Source: a virus. From it: a stretch of 64,000 nucleotides of DNA. A model generated the notes under the pieces. It worked only from the letters and a program-made list of their open reading frames with translations, was not told where the DNA came from and ran no database searches. Positions 51,653 through 59,213 of the stretch are shown piece by piece (the stretch's first letter is position 1; each line of letters starts with the position of its first letter). The DNA is taken from the IMG/VR virus record IMGVR_UViG_3300036781_000236, positions 23,999 to 87,998 of that record; one strand, given 5' to 3'. The translations under genes and the position numbers were made by a program.

Positions 51653-53911
51653 TCAACCCAACACATCCCACAAATCCATCTGGCCGCTCTCAACCACCGA
51701 CTCCTTCTCACGCTCCGCTGCATCCCGCGCGTACATCACCGCGAGCGCATCCTCACCATGCTCCGCCCAAAACGCGACCCGTGCTTCTGCGACAGCCATG
51801 TAGTCCTGCTCACGCTCAATCCCGATGAACCGTGCCCCCTCAAGAACCGCCGCGCAACCCGTCGACCCCGACCCCATGAACGGGTCCAACACCGTCCCCC
51901 CAGGTGGCGTGACAAGACGGATCAGGTACCGCATCAAGTCGATGGGCTTCACGGTCGGGTGATGATTCGCACGCGCCGTCGCGCCACGAAGCCGCGGATT
52001 ATCCGCCGCAACCTTCCGTCCGTCAGTCCAAACAGAGGCTGCGTCTGCCTCAAGACCAGCACTGCGCTCCGCGCGGCTGACTTTAGGGCAGTAGAAGAAC
52101 CGCGACGCCCCTCCCATGTCGTCGTACTCCGCACCCGTCGAAGTCATGCCCCACCCATCGCCCGGAGCGGCAGAGGCGCGCGGCGCGCCGATACGGCTGA
52201 CCGACTCCCCGGTCTGCGCGTCGAGGATCACGCCAGCCTCGGCGTCGAGGATCACGTTCGCGGGCCAGCGACCGCTATTAAGTTCCTCTGTGGTACATGC
52301 GCCATACTCTCCATACACCTGATTCGTGCGGATGCCGTCACCAATCGGAAGATCGCGAGTACCTCCATTAGTACCAATCCTGCACGCGTCGATGTTGAGC
52401 GCCCCAGTGCCGTGCGCGAGGACGTTCGCGGCGACAGTCCCTATCAGTGGCTTGCGTGCGACGACGATCGGCTCGAACGCCGGTTCAGGACTTGCGTCGG
52501 CTGCGGTGGTAGCAGTCTGGCCCGCAGAACTTGCCACCGCCAGGACGCCTGAACTCACGTCCGCAACCTGCGCAAGTGCTGACGCCACCGCGAGCGCGAT
52601 GGGCTCGATAGCAGTCGCGGGAGCAGAAGCACTCAGGATGTCGAGCCACTTCGTCCATTCGACGCTCGAAGGAGCGTCCACATTCTGTGCATAGCACGGT
52701 TGCCCAACGGTCAGGCACTCGCACACTGGCATGGTGGTCGGCGATGTGAGCGGCGCGAGTAGTGAGTTCAAGGTTCTCAAGGCGGTTGTCGTGCTTGATG
52801 CCGTTGAGGTGGTGGACATTCTCGTCTGTGTTGAGAGGTCGGCCAAGATGCTGCTCCATGACTTGACGATGTTCGAGCACGTTGCGGCCAGCGCCAGTGA
52901 GTTGTACGTACCCGTCCGCTCGGATTCGTCGGGTGACATGACCGTTGCGACACTCACGCGAGCAGAAACGCACCATGCCGCGTGCGGCCCGCGAAGACTT
53001 GACAAGGAAGGATTCACCGCACGCTTCGCAGGTGTGAGTGCTAGCCATAGAAGTGCCGCGAGACCATGGTGGATAGTGTTGACTTCATCCCAACATGGTA
53101 CCGGACTAAACGGCTTTTGAGCCCATACGACTGGCTCGTGCGCAGGTTTGAGCGCTGTTCCCCAGCCCTGCCACTCGCGGGCGGCGCTGGTGTACGGAGA
53201 CGTGATCGGAACAACGCGTGTCGCGCCTGTCCCTCCGTGCGTTTCGCCCGCGAATCCAAGGCGGGACTCCGATGTGTCGACCATCTCCGCCACGCCGATT
53301 ATCTCTCTTGCTTTGAAGTCCTGAGACTCGACGGTTCGTTCAGCGACTAGCCTCTCGATCTCGGCGGGAACCGCCGGAAGGTACGGTCGAAGAAGATCAA
53401 ATAGATCAGCCGTCGCGACGCTCGGCTGAGTCGGGTGGGTCGTGAGGTGATGCCCCATGTCCGTCCCAGTGATCTCGTTCACCCGTTGCGGAGTCATGTG
53501 CTCGCGTAGCCATGTCTGGAACGTGCGTGCTCGATCCAGCCGTTCCACCGACGCATCGAGCTTGTCGATCCCCTTTGATACATCAAGGCTTTTGGGAAAT
53601 CCTGAGCCGAACATCCAAGCGATCTGGTCGCGTATATCGAATCCAGCGTCCTCGATAGCGACGGCGATCCGATGAACTGTGCGGGTGCCACCAAACGCCA
53701 ACAGATGGCCGCCAGGCTTCAGCACACGGAGAGCAGCCTCCCACGTTTTCGGATCGAACGCGACCCCAGAACTGTCCCACGATTTTCCCATGAACCCGAG
53801 TTCGTACGGCGGGTCGCACACGACCGCGTCAACGGATTCCGGTTCGATCGCAGCCATCGCTTCGACGCAGTCGCCGAGGATCAGCCGGGGGGTGAAATCG
53901 GTGCCCGTCAC
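51653..53911 (-). CDS. DNA methyltransferase with nested HNH gene
   Basis: 752-codon open frame from a GTG within palindrome copy 16. N-terminal part (1-268): DPPY (33-36, motif IV), SKSLDV region and GWGTALKPA. C-terminal part (about 477-752): EPIVVARKPL, FFYCPKVSRAER, KPIDLMRYLIRLV and LDPFMGSGSTG (about 675, SAM-binding motif I). Order IV-then-I is that of beta-class N6A/N4C methyltransferases. Codons about 269-476 do not belong: this stretch is the HNH gene (52485-53048) read out of frame, Ser/Thr/Ala-rich. EP(V/I)V-x-A-x-KP occurs on both sides of the insert. Whether one fused protein, two fragments or a spliced product is made is open. Confidence 0.75.
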   Translation of the reverse strand: MTGTDFTPRLILGDCVEAMAAIEPESVDAVVCDPPYELGFMGKSWDSSGVAFDPKTWEAALRVLKPGGHLLAFGGTRTVHRIAVAIEDAGFDIRDQIAWMFGSGFPKSLDVSKGIDKLDASVERLDRARTFQTWLREHMTPQRVNEITGTDMGHHLTTHPTQPSVATADLFDLLRPYLPAVPAEIERLVAERTVESQDFKAREIIGVAEMVDTSESRLGFAGETHGGTGATRVVPITSPYTSAAREWQGWGTALKPAHEPVVWAQKPFSPVPCWDEVNTIHHGLAALLWLALTPAKRAVNPSLSSLRGPHAAWCVSARVSVATVMSPDESERTGTYNSLALAATCSNIVKSWSSILADLSTQTRMSTTSTASSTTTALRTLNSLLAPLTSPTTMPVCECLTVGQPCYAQNVDAPSSVEWTKWLDILSASAPATAIEPIALAVASALAQVADVSSGVLAVASSAGQTATTAADASPEPAFEPIVVARKPLIGTVAANVLAHGTGALNIDACRIGTNGGTRDLPIGDGIRTNQVYGEYGACTTEELNSGRWPANVILDAEAGVILDAQTGESVSRIGAPRASAAPGDGWGMTSTGAEYDDMGGASRFFYCPKVSRAERSAGLEADAASVWTDGRKVAADNPRLRGATARANHHPTVKPIDLMRYLIRLVTPPGGTVLDPFMGSGSTGCAAVLEGARFIGIEREQDYMAVAEARVAFWAEHGEDALAVMYARDAAEREKESVVESGQMDLWDVLG
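52485..53048 (-). CDS. HNH endonuclease nested in the methyltransferase gene
   Basis: 187 residues in a different frame of the same strand as the methyltransferase. CEACGESFLVKSSRAARGM starts an N-terminal zinc motif. The HNH core is VHHLNGIKHDNRLENLELTT (about 80-100). Two further Cys clusters follow (CTECGRSF, CAGCGREFRRPGGGKFCGPDC). The stop codon is directly followed by the resumed methyltransferase coding sequence, so the insert ends with the gene. Confidence 0.85.
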   Translation of the reverse strand: MASTHTCEACGESFLVKSSRAARGMVRFCSRECRNGHVTRRIRADGYVQLTGAGRNVLEHRQVMEQHLGRPLNTDENVHHLNGIKHDNRLENLELTTRAAHIADHHASVRVPDRWATVLCTECGRSFERRMDEVARHPECFCSRDCYRAHRARGGVSTCAGCGREFRRPGGGKFCGPDCYHRSRRKS

Positions 53912-53936
53912 GCCCGCGTGAGAACAGTGCTATACG
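53908..53936. repeat. 14-bp palindrome, copy 16, with TATACG box
   Basis: TCACGC-CC-GCGTGA (53908-53921), TATACG 17 bp after the left arm (53931) on the plus strand. On the minus strand the right arm holds the GTG start of the methyltransferase gene. Confidence 0.75.
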
Positions 53937-54115
53937 AACGCACGGTTCAGGCGCTCCGCCGCCTTACGACACACCCCACGACAATACTTCCGCCTATCCT
54001 CGAACGACCGCGGCGCGAACTCCGCATCACAGAACTCGCAGCGACGCACAGCGAGTCTCCGGCGGCGCGCCAGGTCGATCAGTTCCCGCACCCGTTGCCG
54101 CTGCCACGCGTTCAC
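53930..54115 (-). CDS. small zinc-finger protein
   Basis: 61 residues from a GTG overlapping the previous stop. Helix WQRQRVRELIDLARRRRL, then CEFCDAEFAPRSFEDRRKYC and C: a treble-clef-like CxxC...CxxxC finger that resembles the N-terminal fingers of the HNH proteins. Possibly a truncated relative. Confidence 0.6.
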   Translation of the reverse strand: MNAWQRQRVRELIDLARRRRLAVRRCEFCDAEFAPRSFEDRRKYCRGVCRKAAERLNRAFV

Positions 54116-54525
54116 TGGCTGCCCCTAGCGTCGAACGCGGTGAACTCGATACCGCGACGGTTCTTCTCGACCCGCAACGCCAACGCCAGTTCCGGGTGCC
54201 CCGCGAGATATATCTCGCACTCGCAGAAGCAGTAGTTCGCGTCGCAGTAACGGTGATGAACCAAACCCATACCCCCCGGTGACCGAAGCACGCGCTTCTT
54301 CCGCGCAGAACGCTTTGTCACTGGTTCCTCGTTCGTCTCGTCGGGGAGACGATTTCCTTTCGCGCTATTACACGGTCCGCACATCGTCTGCAAGTTCTCG
54401 TGCCGGTTCGTGCCGCCACGCGACAACGGCACGATATGGTCAATCGTCAAATCATCGGACGTTCCGCACGCCACGCACCGGTGGTTGTCGCGGGCGTACA
54501 CCTTCTGGCGCTTCCCCTCACGCAC
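54112..54525 (-). CDS. HNH endonuclease
   Basis: 137 residues. KVYARDNHRCVACGTSDDL, TIDHIVPLSRGGTNRHENLQ and MCGPCNSAKGNR make a complete HNH with zinc knuckles in the first 65 residues. A Cys-containing tail (YCDANYCFCECEIYL) follows. GTG start overlapping the methyltransferase end. Confidence 0.88.
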   Translation of the reverse strand: MREGKRQKVYARDNHRCVACGTSDDLTIDHIVPLSRGGTNRHENLQTMCGPCNSAKGNRLPDETNEEPVTKRSARKKRVLRSPGGMGLVHHRYCDANYCFCECEIYLAGHPELALALRVEKNRRGIEFTAFDARGSQ

Positions 54526-55093
54526 CGTCTAATCCCTCCAACGGCGGGTGCTCTGCCTTCGCGCGCGCCCGACGCGCAGCGCGCTTCTCAGCAGACGGAG
54601 ACAACCCCAACAGCAACCCCGGTGCCGCCTGCCAGTCAACCCACGCACGTCCCACCTGGCCGCTCCCAGGGAACAGATCGTCCAAGGTGTCGTCCGGGCG
54701 CGCACCAAGCCACTCGAACACCCACCGGCAGAACGCCACCGGCTTCTGACCGATCACGTAACTGTCGGGCTTCACCCGCCACTGATAGGAGTCCGGCTCA
54801 ACCTGGTTCCAGTCCCTCACCCCCTGCGGGACACGAGCCGACATGACGATCACGGGTTCCCACGACACCGTGACGGTGTGCTTCACCCACGCCAACACCC
54901 GAGCTTCGCGCGGGCACAACGGCAAGATCCACCGGAGCGACTCCGCGTTCGTGCACAGCGCCCACCCGTCATAGCCGTCATATCGGAGCTTCCAGATCAG
55001 CTCCTCGTGGTCAACCTCACCCGCATAATCGGGGTGGTCCGCATACAGGTGCGCGCGCCCAGGGTAGGGCGGATCGGCCACCGCGAGCCTCAC
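54518..55093 (-). CDS. DNA methyltransferase (DPPY type)
   Basis: 191 residues from a GTG overlapping the previous stop. VRLAVADPPYPGRAH (motif IV) at the start and LDDLFPGSGQVGRAWVDW (motif I) at about 150 give the beta-class order. Between them is WALCTNAESLRWILPLCP and RVLAWVKHTV. Shorter than stand-alone DNA methyltransferases (usually above 250), so it may be a minimal form without a target-recognition domain. Confidence 0.75.
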   Translation of the reverse strand: MRLAVADPPYPGRAHLYADHPDYAGEVDHEELIWKLRYDGYDGWALCTNAESLRWILPLCPREARVLAWVKHTVTVSWEPVIVMSARVPQGVRDWNQVEPDSYQWRVKPDSYVIGQKPVAFCRWVFEWLGARPDDTLDDLFPGSGQVGRAWVDWQAAPGLLLGLSPSAEKRAARRARAKAEHPPLEGLDGA

Positions 55094-55359
55094 GACTGCG
55101 CGAACGGTGTCGCGGCGAACGGCGAAACGATCCACGTGCCCGTCTCGCACACCCGGCCGCCAGGCTGCACGTCAAGTACCCCGCAGATCGACTCCCCCTC
55201 GTCCGTGAGCACCACGAGCGCGACACCGACCGCGCCTGGGTCGGCGCACGCGCACACCACTGCCAAGTCCGCGCCGTCCCACTTATACAACCTGTACCTG
55301 TACGCGGGATTGTCGCGCGGCCATAGATCGTCTGTCGTCAAACGCGTCAGGTCGGTCAC
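55090..55359 (-). CDS. hypothetical protein
   Basis: 89 residues from a GTG overlapping the previous stop. A beta pattern (YRYRLYKWDGADLAVVCACAD, GVALVVLTDEGESICGVLD) suggests a small sandwich. The start region has a half palindrome (TCACGCGGGC). No family recognised. Confidence 0.6.
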   Translation of the reverse strand: MTDLTRLTTDDLWPRDNPAYRYRLYKWDGADLAVVCACADPGAVGVALVVLTDEGESICGVLDVQPGGRVCETGTWIVSPFAATPFAQS

Positions 55360-55616
55360 GCGGGCTTCTCCTGCTGCACCGTCAACCGTGCATCCGCGAA
55401 CGCGAACGCCCTCGTCAGAGCGTCATGCGTCGCGTTCAAACCCGCCATCGCCGCCACGATCTCCGGGGCCAACTCAGGATCGAGGGCAACGAGCGCCTGC
55501 AACGAGTCCAGGGTGTGACGGGTGTAGGTCAGCGACCCGAGGAGACGTTCGGAGCAGCGCGCGTACAGCAGCAGCTGCTCCATCCTCAACCGGATCAGAT
55601 CCTCCGCTTCGGTCAT
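55356..55616 (-). CDS. helical hypothetical protein, first of its operon
   Basis: 86 residues, all-helical (AEDLIRLRMEQLLLYARCSERL, VAAMAGLNATHDALTRAFAF). The ATG is 8 nt from a TATACG box (leaderless). Confidence 0.65.
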   Translation of the reverse strand: MTEAEDLIRLRMEQLLLYARCSERLLGSLTYTRHTLDSLQALVALDPELAPEIVAAMAGLNATHDALTRAFAFADARLTVQQEKPA

Positions 55617-55624
55617 ACCCCCAT

Positions 55625-55651
55625 CGTATAGCAGGGAACGTGGGAGCGCAA
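55625..55651 (-). promoter_or_regulatory. promoter of the 55.6-50 kb operon
   Basis: TTGCGC, 15-bp spacer, extended -10 TGC-TATACG. No palindrome lies next to it, unlike most others of this class. It probably drives the methyltransferase genes. Confidence 0.65.
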
Positions 55652-55655
55652 GTGT

Positions 55656-56009
55656 CTAGGCGGCGACCATACCCCGACGACGAGCCAACCGCGCCTCACA
55701 CAACTTGCGGGCCTGCTCTGTCGCGTGATGATGCCCGCACCGCGGGTGATCCCTAACGGCCTGTCGCACGACCGCACGACGCAAACTCTCCCACATCGGG
55801 TGGTGAGCCGAACACGACGTGCCGATGTTCGACAGATCGTACGGGTCGCCGCCCTCGGACAACGCAACGATGTGGTGAGCGTGGAGGGGTGCGTTAGAGC
55901 AAGCGCCGCCAAGCAGCCGCGCCACGGTACAACGGTCGTCGTCTCTAGCCAGTGCTTGGGCGCGAAGCGCCCGCCACCTGGCCGTGCTGTAGAACGATTC
56001 GCTGTGCAT
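55656..56009 (-). CDS. HNH endonuclease
   Basis: 117 residues. FYSTARWRALRAQALARDDDRC is a typical HNH entry; LHAHHIVALSEGGDPYDLSNIGTSCSAHHPMWE is the core, with His replacing the usual second CxxC. The start at 56009 is 10 nt from a TATAGC box. Located between a promoter and the ParB-like gene. Confidence 0.85.
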   Translation of the reverse strand: MHSESFYSTARWRALRAQALARDDDRCTVARLLGGACSNAPLHAHHIVALSEGGDPYDLSNIGTSCSAHHPMWESLRRAVVRQAVRDHPRCGHHHATEQARKLCEARLARRRGMVAA

Positions 56010-56074
56010 AAGGCATCTAGCTATACGATGCCCATAGCATCGGATAGCAAACCTCGACCTGAGGTAGACGGTCA

Positions 56075-56088
56075 TCACGTGGGCGTGA
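56075..56088. repeat. 14-bp palindrome, copy 17 (one mismatch)
   Basis: TCACGT-GG-GCGTGA in the 99-bp gap between the ParB-like gene end and the HNH gene start. Confidence 0.6.
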
Positions 56089-56108
56089 AACCCGGAGGAG
56101 AGTTCCGG

Positions 56109-56756
56109 TTACCCGTTCAGTTGCTGCGCGGCGAGCATCAACGCAGCCAGAACACTCTCGGACGTACCCGACGTGCCGCGCTCGCGTGCAACGATGCCCA
56201 ACCAAATCTCTGCTTGCGCGAAGTCCGCCTCGCTATACACCAGCACGAGTTCCTTCAAGCCAGGATCGCGGTGCTCGCGCTTACCGCTCTTCGCATCGAT
56301 CACCGCAGGACCGGTCTCATCGAGCTTCTGCAAGCGTTTCAAAGCAGCGTCAAGATCCGAGTCCGCGAAGCCTGTACCGCTAAGACCGTCGTCCATCTCC
56401 GCGAGCAACGCCAGTTGATCCGTTAGAAGCGCGTCATCGAACGCACCTGCGGCAGCGGTTCCGTTATCGGCCACGTTGTAGGCGAGTCGTTCGTTGTCGT
56501 CGCGGAACTCGTTCGGGATAGCCGCTACGTGCGTCCACCCGAGTTCCTGCGCCGCCAACACAAGATGGTGTCCGCCGATGATCGTGGTGCCGTCGACCAG
56601 TATGGGACGTACTTGCCCGAAGCGTTCCAAGGACGCACGGATAGCGGGCACGTCGCCTTTGCGTGCGTTACCCGAGAACGGGTCCAACGTGTCTATAGGA
56701 ACGAGGAACTCGCTCAATGCGGACGATCCCTCCCACACCTTCGTGACGGCGGTCAT
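56109..56756 (-). CDS. ParB-like nuclease-domain protein
   Basis: 215 residues. IDTLDPFSGNARKGDVPAIRASLERFGQVRPILVD and IIGGHHLVLAAQELGWTHVAAI form the ParB/sulfiredoxin fold with GGHHLVLAA standing for the GEHR-type box. ERLAYNVADNGTAA follows. Phage versions are commonly found near DNA methyltransferases. It may recruit DNA enzymes rather than partition DNA. Confidence 0.85.
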   Translation of the reverse strand: MTAVTKVWEGSSALSEFLVPIDTLDPFSGNARKGDVPAIRASLERFGQVRPILVDGTTIIGGHHLVLAAQELGWTHVAAIPNEFRDDNERLAYNVADNGTAAAGAFDDALLTDQLALLAEMDDGLSGTGFADSDLDAALKRLQKLDETGPAVIDAKSGKREHRDPGLKELVLVYSEADFAQAEIWLGIVARERGTSGTSESVLAALMLAAQQLNG

Positions 56757-56944
56757 GCCTGCAACTCTACGTCACCGACAGGTCGAACCTGCCGCGGATC
56801 GATCCTGTATTGCAACCCGTCCTGACCGACCATCACGAACTGCGCCCCGAACAAGATTGCGTCGGCGTCCAGCAACAAGGCTTCGCGGACGGTGGTGTGG
56901 AGGACACCGAACGGGCCGTAGTACAGCACAGGCTTCTTAGTCAT
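56753..56944 (-). CDS. small hypothetical protein
   Basis: 63 residues. Beta strands (VLYYGPFGVLHTTVREALLL, ILFGAQFVMVGQDGLQYRI). Coupled to the ParB-like gene (ATGA). No family recognised. Confidence 0.6.
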   Translation of the reverse strand: MTKKPVLYYGPFGVLHTTVREALLLDADAILFGAQFVMVGQDGLQYRIDPRQVRPVGDVELQA

Positions 56945-56948
56945 GCGG

Positions 56949-57428
56949 TCAGGCTACTTGCTTGCGCGGATGCTCCCGCAGCAATGCGTCGAGCAGCCCG
57001 TGCTCGGTGGCGAACTGGACGGTACAGACCGGAAGCCGCTCGAACGCCACGACGGCGTGGCGGGACGTGTGACGCATATGGTCGCTCGCGCAAAGCGCTA
57101 CAGCGTTGCGGGGGTCCCACAGCAGCGCGTGCAAGCCGAGTCGTTTCAATCGCTGCTGAGGGACGGCGTGGTGCGCCTGCAAGGGTGCGCCGTCTTCGTC
57201 CCATGCTTCCTGCTCGGTGCAGCCGCACTGCGCGCACCGTTCACCCGAGATGGCCGCACGGAACGCTGAACCCTCGACCTTCACCTGAGCGTTATCACGC
57301 GCGCGTGACGCACGCCCCTTCGCCCCGATAGGGGCTAGCTCGGTGCGTTTCAACTGGCTATCGCCCTGCGCCAACGGGGTCTTCGCCTTCAACGGCGTGC
57401 GCCGCTGCAACGGCTTACCAGGCTTCAC
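56949..57428 (-). CDS. HNH endonuclease
   Basis: 159 residues. A basic N-terminal arm (PLQRRTPLKAKTPL) precedes an HNH core: ERCAQCGCTEQEAWDEDGAP, LQAHHAVPQQRLKRLG, NAVALCASDHMRHTSRH. Palindrome copy 18 (57295-57308) lies inside its coding region. This type with an SRLK-like basic arm is frequent in actinophages. Confidence 0.85.
   Translation of the reverse strand: MKPGKPLQRRTPLKAKTPLAQGDSQLKRTELAPIGAKGRASRARDNAQVKVEGSAFRAAISGERCAQCGCTEQEAWDEDGAPLQAHHAVPQQRLKRLGLHALLWDPRNAVALCASDHMRHTSRHAVVAFERLPVCTVQFATEHGLLDALLREHPRKQVA
57295..57308. repeat. 14-bp palindrome, copy 18 (coding)
   Basis: Perfect TCACGC-GC-GCGTGA inside the HNH gene, coding for Ser-Arg-Ala-Arg-Asp. No promoter-like box nearby. 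Confidence 0.7.
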
Positions 57429-57712
57429 TGCCGCCTCCTAAACCATCTGCGTCGCGAGCGATCTATCGCGTAGCGGCGGGCAATATTCGCTACGCCGTCC
57501 AAGCCCTGCTGCTCCAGTAGTTCGACTGACACCCGCGTGAGCGGATGCCCAGACGCGACACGCTTGACCCTCTCAAAGTTCTGTAGCTCCTCCAACACTC
57601 GTGCGTTGTAGACACGTCGGCCCTCCGTACAGAGAACGAGATCGTTGGACTGAATCCATTCGACAGCCTCAATCAGCTTCGTCAGAGACGAAAGATCGAA
57701 CTCACGGCTCAC
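57425..57712 (-). CDS. helical hypothetical protein
   Basis: 95 residues from a GTG overlapping the previous stop. Helical (SLTKLIEAVEWIQSNDLVL, VYNARVLEELQNFERVKRVA) and basic at the C terminus (RRYAIDRSRRRWFRRRQ), which could contact DNA or RNA. Confidence 0.6.
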   Translation of the reverse strand: MSREFDLSSLTKLIEAVEWIQSNDLVLCTEGRRVYNARVLEELQNFERVKRVASGHPLTRVSVELLEQQGLDGVANIARRYAIDRSRRRWFRRRQ

Positions 57713-57873
57713 GGCTTGCAGTCCTTCGCCCGCAGGTGCCACACACGGCGTCCCACGACGATGCCGCGGTTCAGGTCAGTGCGGAACCCGAGCGAGTCCG
57801 ACTTCCGTACGGCCTTGTCGCACACCACGCACCACAGTGCGTAGCCGTCTACATCCACACGCGGTTCGCTCAC
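57709..57873 (-). CDS. small Cys-pair protein
   Basis: 54 residues from a GTG overlapping the previous stop. YALWCVVCDKAV supplies one CxxC near the N terminus; the end (RRVWHLRAKDC) adds His and Cys, enough for one zinc site. Confidence 0.6.
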   Translation of the reverse strand: MSEPRVDVDGYALWCVVCDKAVRKSDSLGFRTDLNRGIVVGRRVWHLRAKDCKP

Positions 57874-58343
57874 TCCGAGGGACCAGACGGGAGAGCCAAC
57901 TGCATCTTTGTCGGCATCGCCCCAGACACGTACGCCTCATCTATCTGGGGGCGCATCCACTCACCCACCGTCTCACCCGAAGGCAAAACGATATGGGCCA
58001 TGAACTCGTCTTCAAACAGGGTGATTTGGGCCTCGACGGCTTCCAACTTCGCTTTCACGACGAGCGCGAGCGCACGCCAGCGTTGGCGGCACGCCTGCTC
58101 CCACTCCTCCAACGCAGCGTCAGCGGTTCGGTACCCGCGCGAGTGCTGCGTGAATCGTCGGTCAGTCTTGTCGGGAAGCGGCAACTCGAACTTGATGTGA
58201 CGACCGTGCGCGCGAAACTGGATCGCTGCGCCCTTGTCGTTCCAGCCATACATGAAAGCGTCACACCCGTAGCGTTGCAAGATCCGTTCGATCTCCGCAC
58301 GGGACTTCTCGACAGAGACGGTGGTGTTCTGCGCGTAGCTCAC
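57870..58343 (-). CDS. conserved phage hypothetical protein
   Basis: 157 residues. The start SYAQNTTVSVEKSRAEIERIL, then YGCDAFMYGWN and IKFELPLPD, and ALEEWEQACRQRWRALALVVKAKLEAV are hallmarks of a family present in many tailed phages, usually near replication or recombination genes. Function unknown. GTG start. Confidence 0.7.
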   Translation of the reverse strand: MSYAQNTTVSVEKSRAEIERILQRYGCDAFMYGWNDKGAAIQFRAHGRHIKFELPLPDKTDRRFTQHSRGYRTADAALEEWEQACRQRWRALALVVKAKLEAVEAQITLFEDEFMAHIVLPSGETVGEWMRPQIDEAYVSGAMPTKMQLALPSGPSE

Positions 58344-58353
58344 GCGAGTGTGA
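58340..58353. repeat. palindrome variant, copy 19
   Basis: TCACGC-GA-GTGTGA, one arm mismatch. It supplies the stop of one leftward gene and the GTG start of the next. Confidence 0.45.
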
Positions 58354-58627
58354 TTTGTCCGGGATGGACGTACGGCAACGGCTCGCCGTCAAGCTCGAGC
58401 TTGACTAGCTCTGAGCGCGCGCCATCCCAACCGCACTCTCCGCACCCAACTTCACAGAAAGCGCCTGAGTCTCGCGCGACGTGGTCCCAGTCGACATCTT
58501 TCTCACCGTCTGTGGGTTCTAGGTTCTTATCGAGAGAACGAAAGCCCTGCACGAGCACGGCTTCCAAGAATCCGTCCGTTTCTTTGCACTTCGGGCAGCG
58601 GTAGGTCGACTTCGGTGTGTCCGTCAT
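58340..58627 (-). CDS. zinc-ribbon protein
   Basis: 95 residues. YRCPKCKETDGF at the start and FCEVGCGECGWDG in the second half form a complete four-Cys ribbon (CxxC...CxxC). Acidic linker in between. Probably an adaptor; no catalytic motif. Confidence 0.65.
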   Translation of the reverse strand: MTDTPKSTYRCPKCKETDGFLEAVLVQGFRSLDKNLEPTDGEKDVDWDHVARDSGAFCEVGCGECGWDGARSELVKLELDGEPLPYVHPGQITLA

Positions 58628-58629
58628 GG

Positions 58630-59019
58630 CTAGTACCAGTCCCCAGCACCAGTGATGTGCGCGTACTGATCACGACGATACGCCTGCGCGCTCTCAACTT
58701 TAGCGAGACGTTCCGGTGTCGGTAGATAGTGCAACTCGTCCTCCTTATACGCGCGGGGGTCGTCGTCGCTTTCGTGGTTCTCGAAGTACGAGAACCCTTT
58801 ACCCCACGTGGTGAGCCAGATCGTTTCGTGGTCTGTCGCCGGGTCGCTCTCGACACCGTGAACGTCGAACTCGCACCCAGCGCGTAGGAGCGCCCAGCAC
58901 TCACCGACCTGGAACTGTGCCGTGTAGCTGTCGAGGTCGTGCCAGTTCGTCTCCGGCACTGTCGCCTGCTCGCAGATAGCGATCAGTTCCTCCCGCGTGT
59001 AATCCGTGCGGACGGTCAC
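58630..59019 (-). CDS. acidic hypothetical protein
   Basis: 129 residues, rich in Asp, Glu, Trp and Tyr (LDSYTAQFQVGECWALLRAG, FSYFENHESDDDPRAY). No family recognised. Confidence 0.6.
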   Translation of the reverse strand: MTVRTDYTREELIAICEQATVPETNWHDLDSYTAQFQVGECWALLRAGCEFDVHGVESDPATDHETIWLTTWGKGFSYFENHESDDDPRAYKEDELHYLPTPERLAKVESAQAYRRDQYAHITGAGDWY

Positions 59020-59213
59020 AGCGACTCTCCGTTCACGACGAGACGGCCCCGAGTGTCGATACGGTCACCCACGACATGCGCGTGAGGGCACACGAACTCA
59101 CCGTACGCCACTACCCGGTACACGAAGTCGGCCCCACCTGCGCGTGTCTCAGGGTTGGTGACGCACCCGCAGATCAACGTCACTTCCACCTGTGTGTCGC
59201 GACGCGGCTTCAT
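59016..59213 (-). CDS. small hypothetical protein
   Basis: 65 residues from an ATG overlapping the previous stop. VEVTLICGCVTNPETRAGGA, then VCPHAHVVGDR: Cys/His pairs fit one metal site. Function unknown. Confidence 0.6.
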   Translation of the reverse strand: MKPRRDTQVEVTLICGCVTNPETRAGGADFVYRVVAYGEFVCPHAHVVGDRIDTRGRLVVNGESL

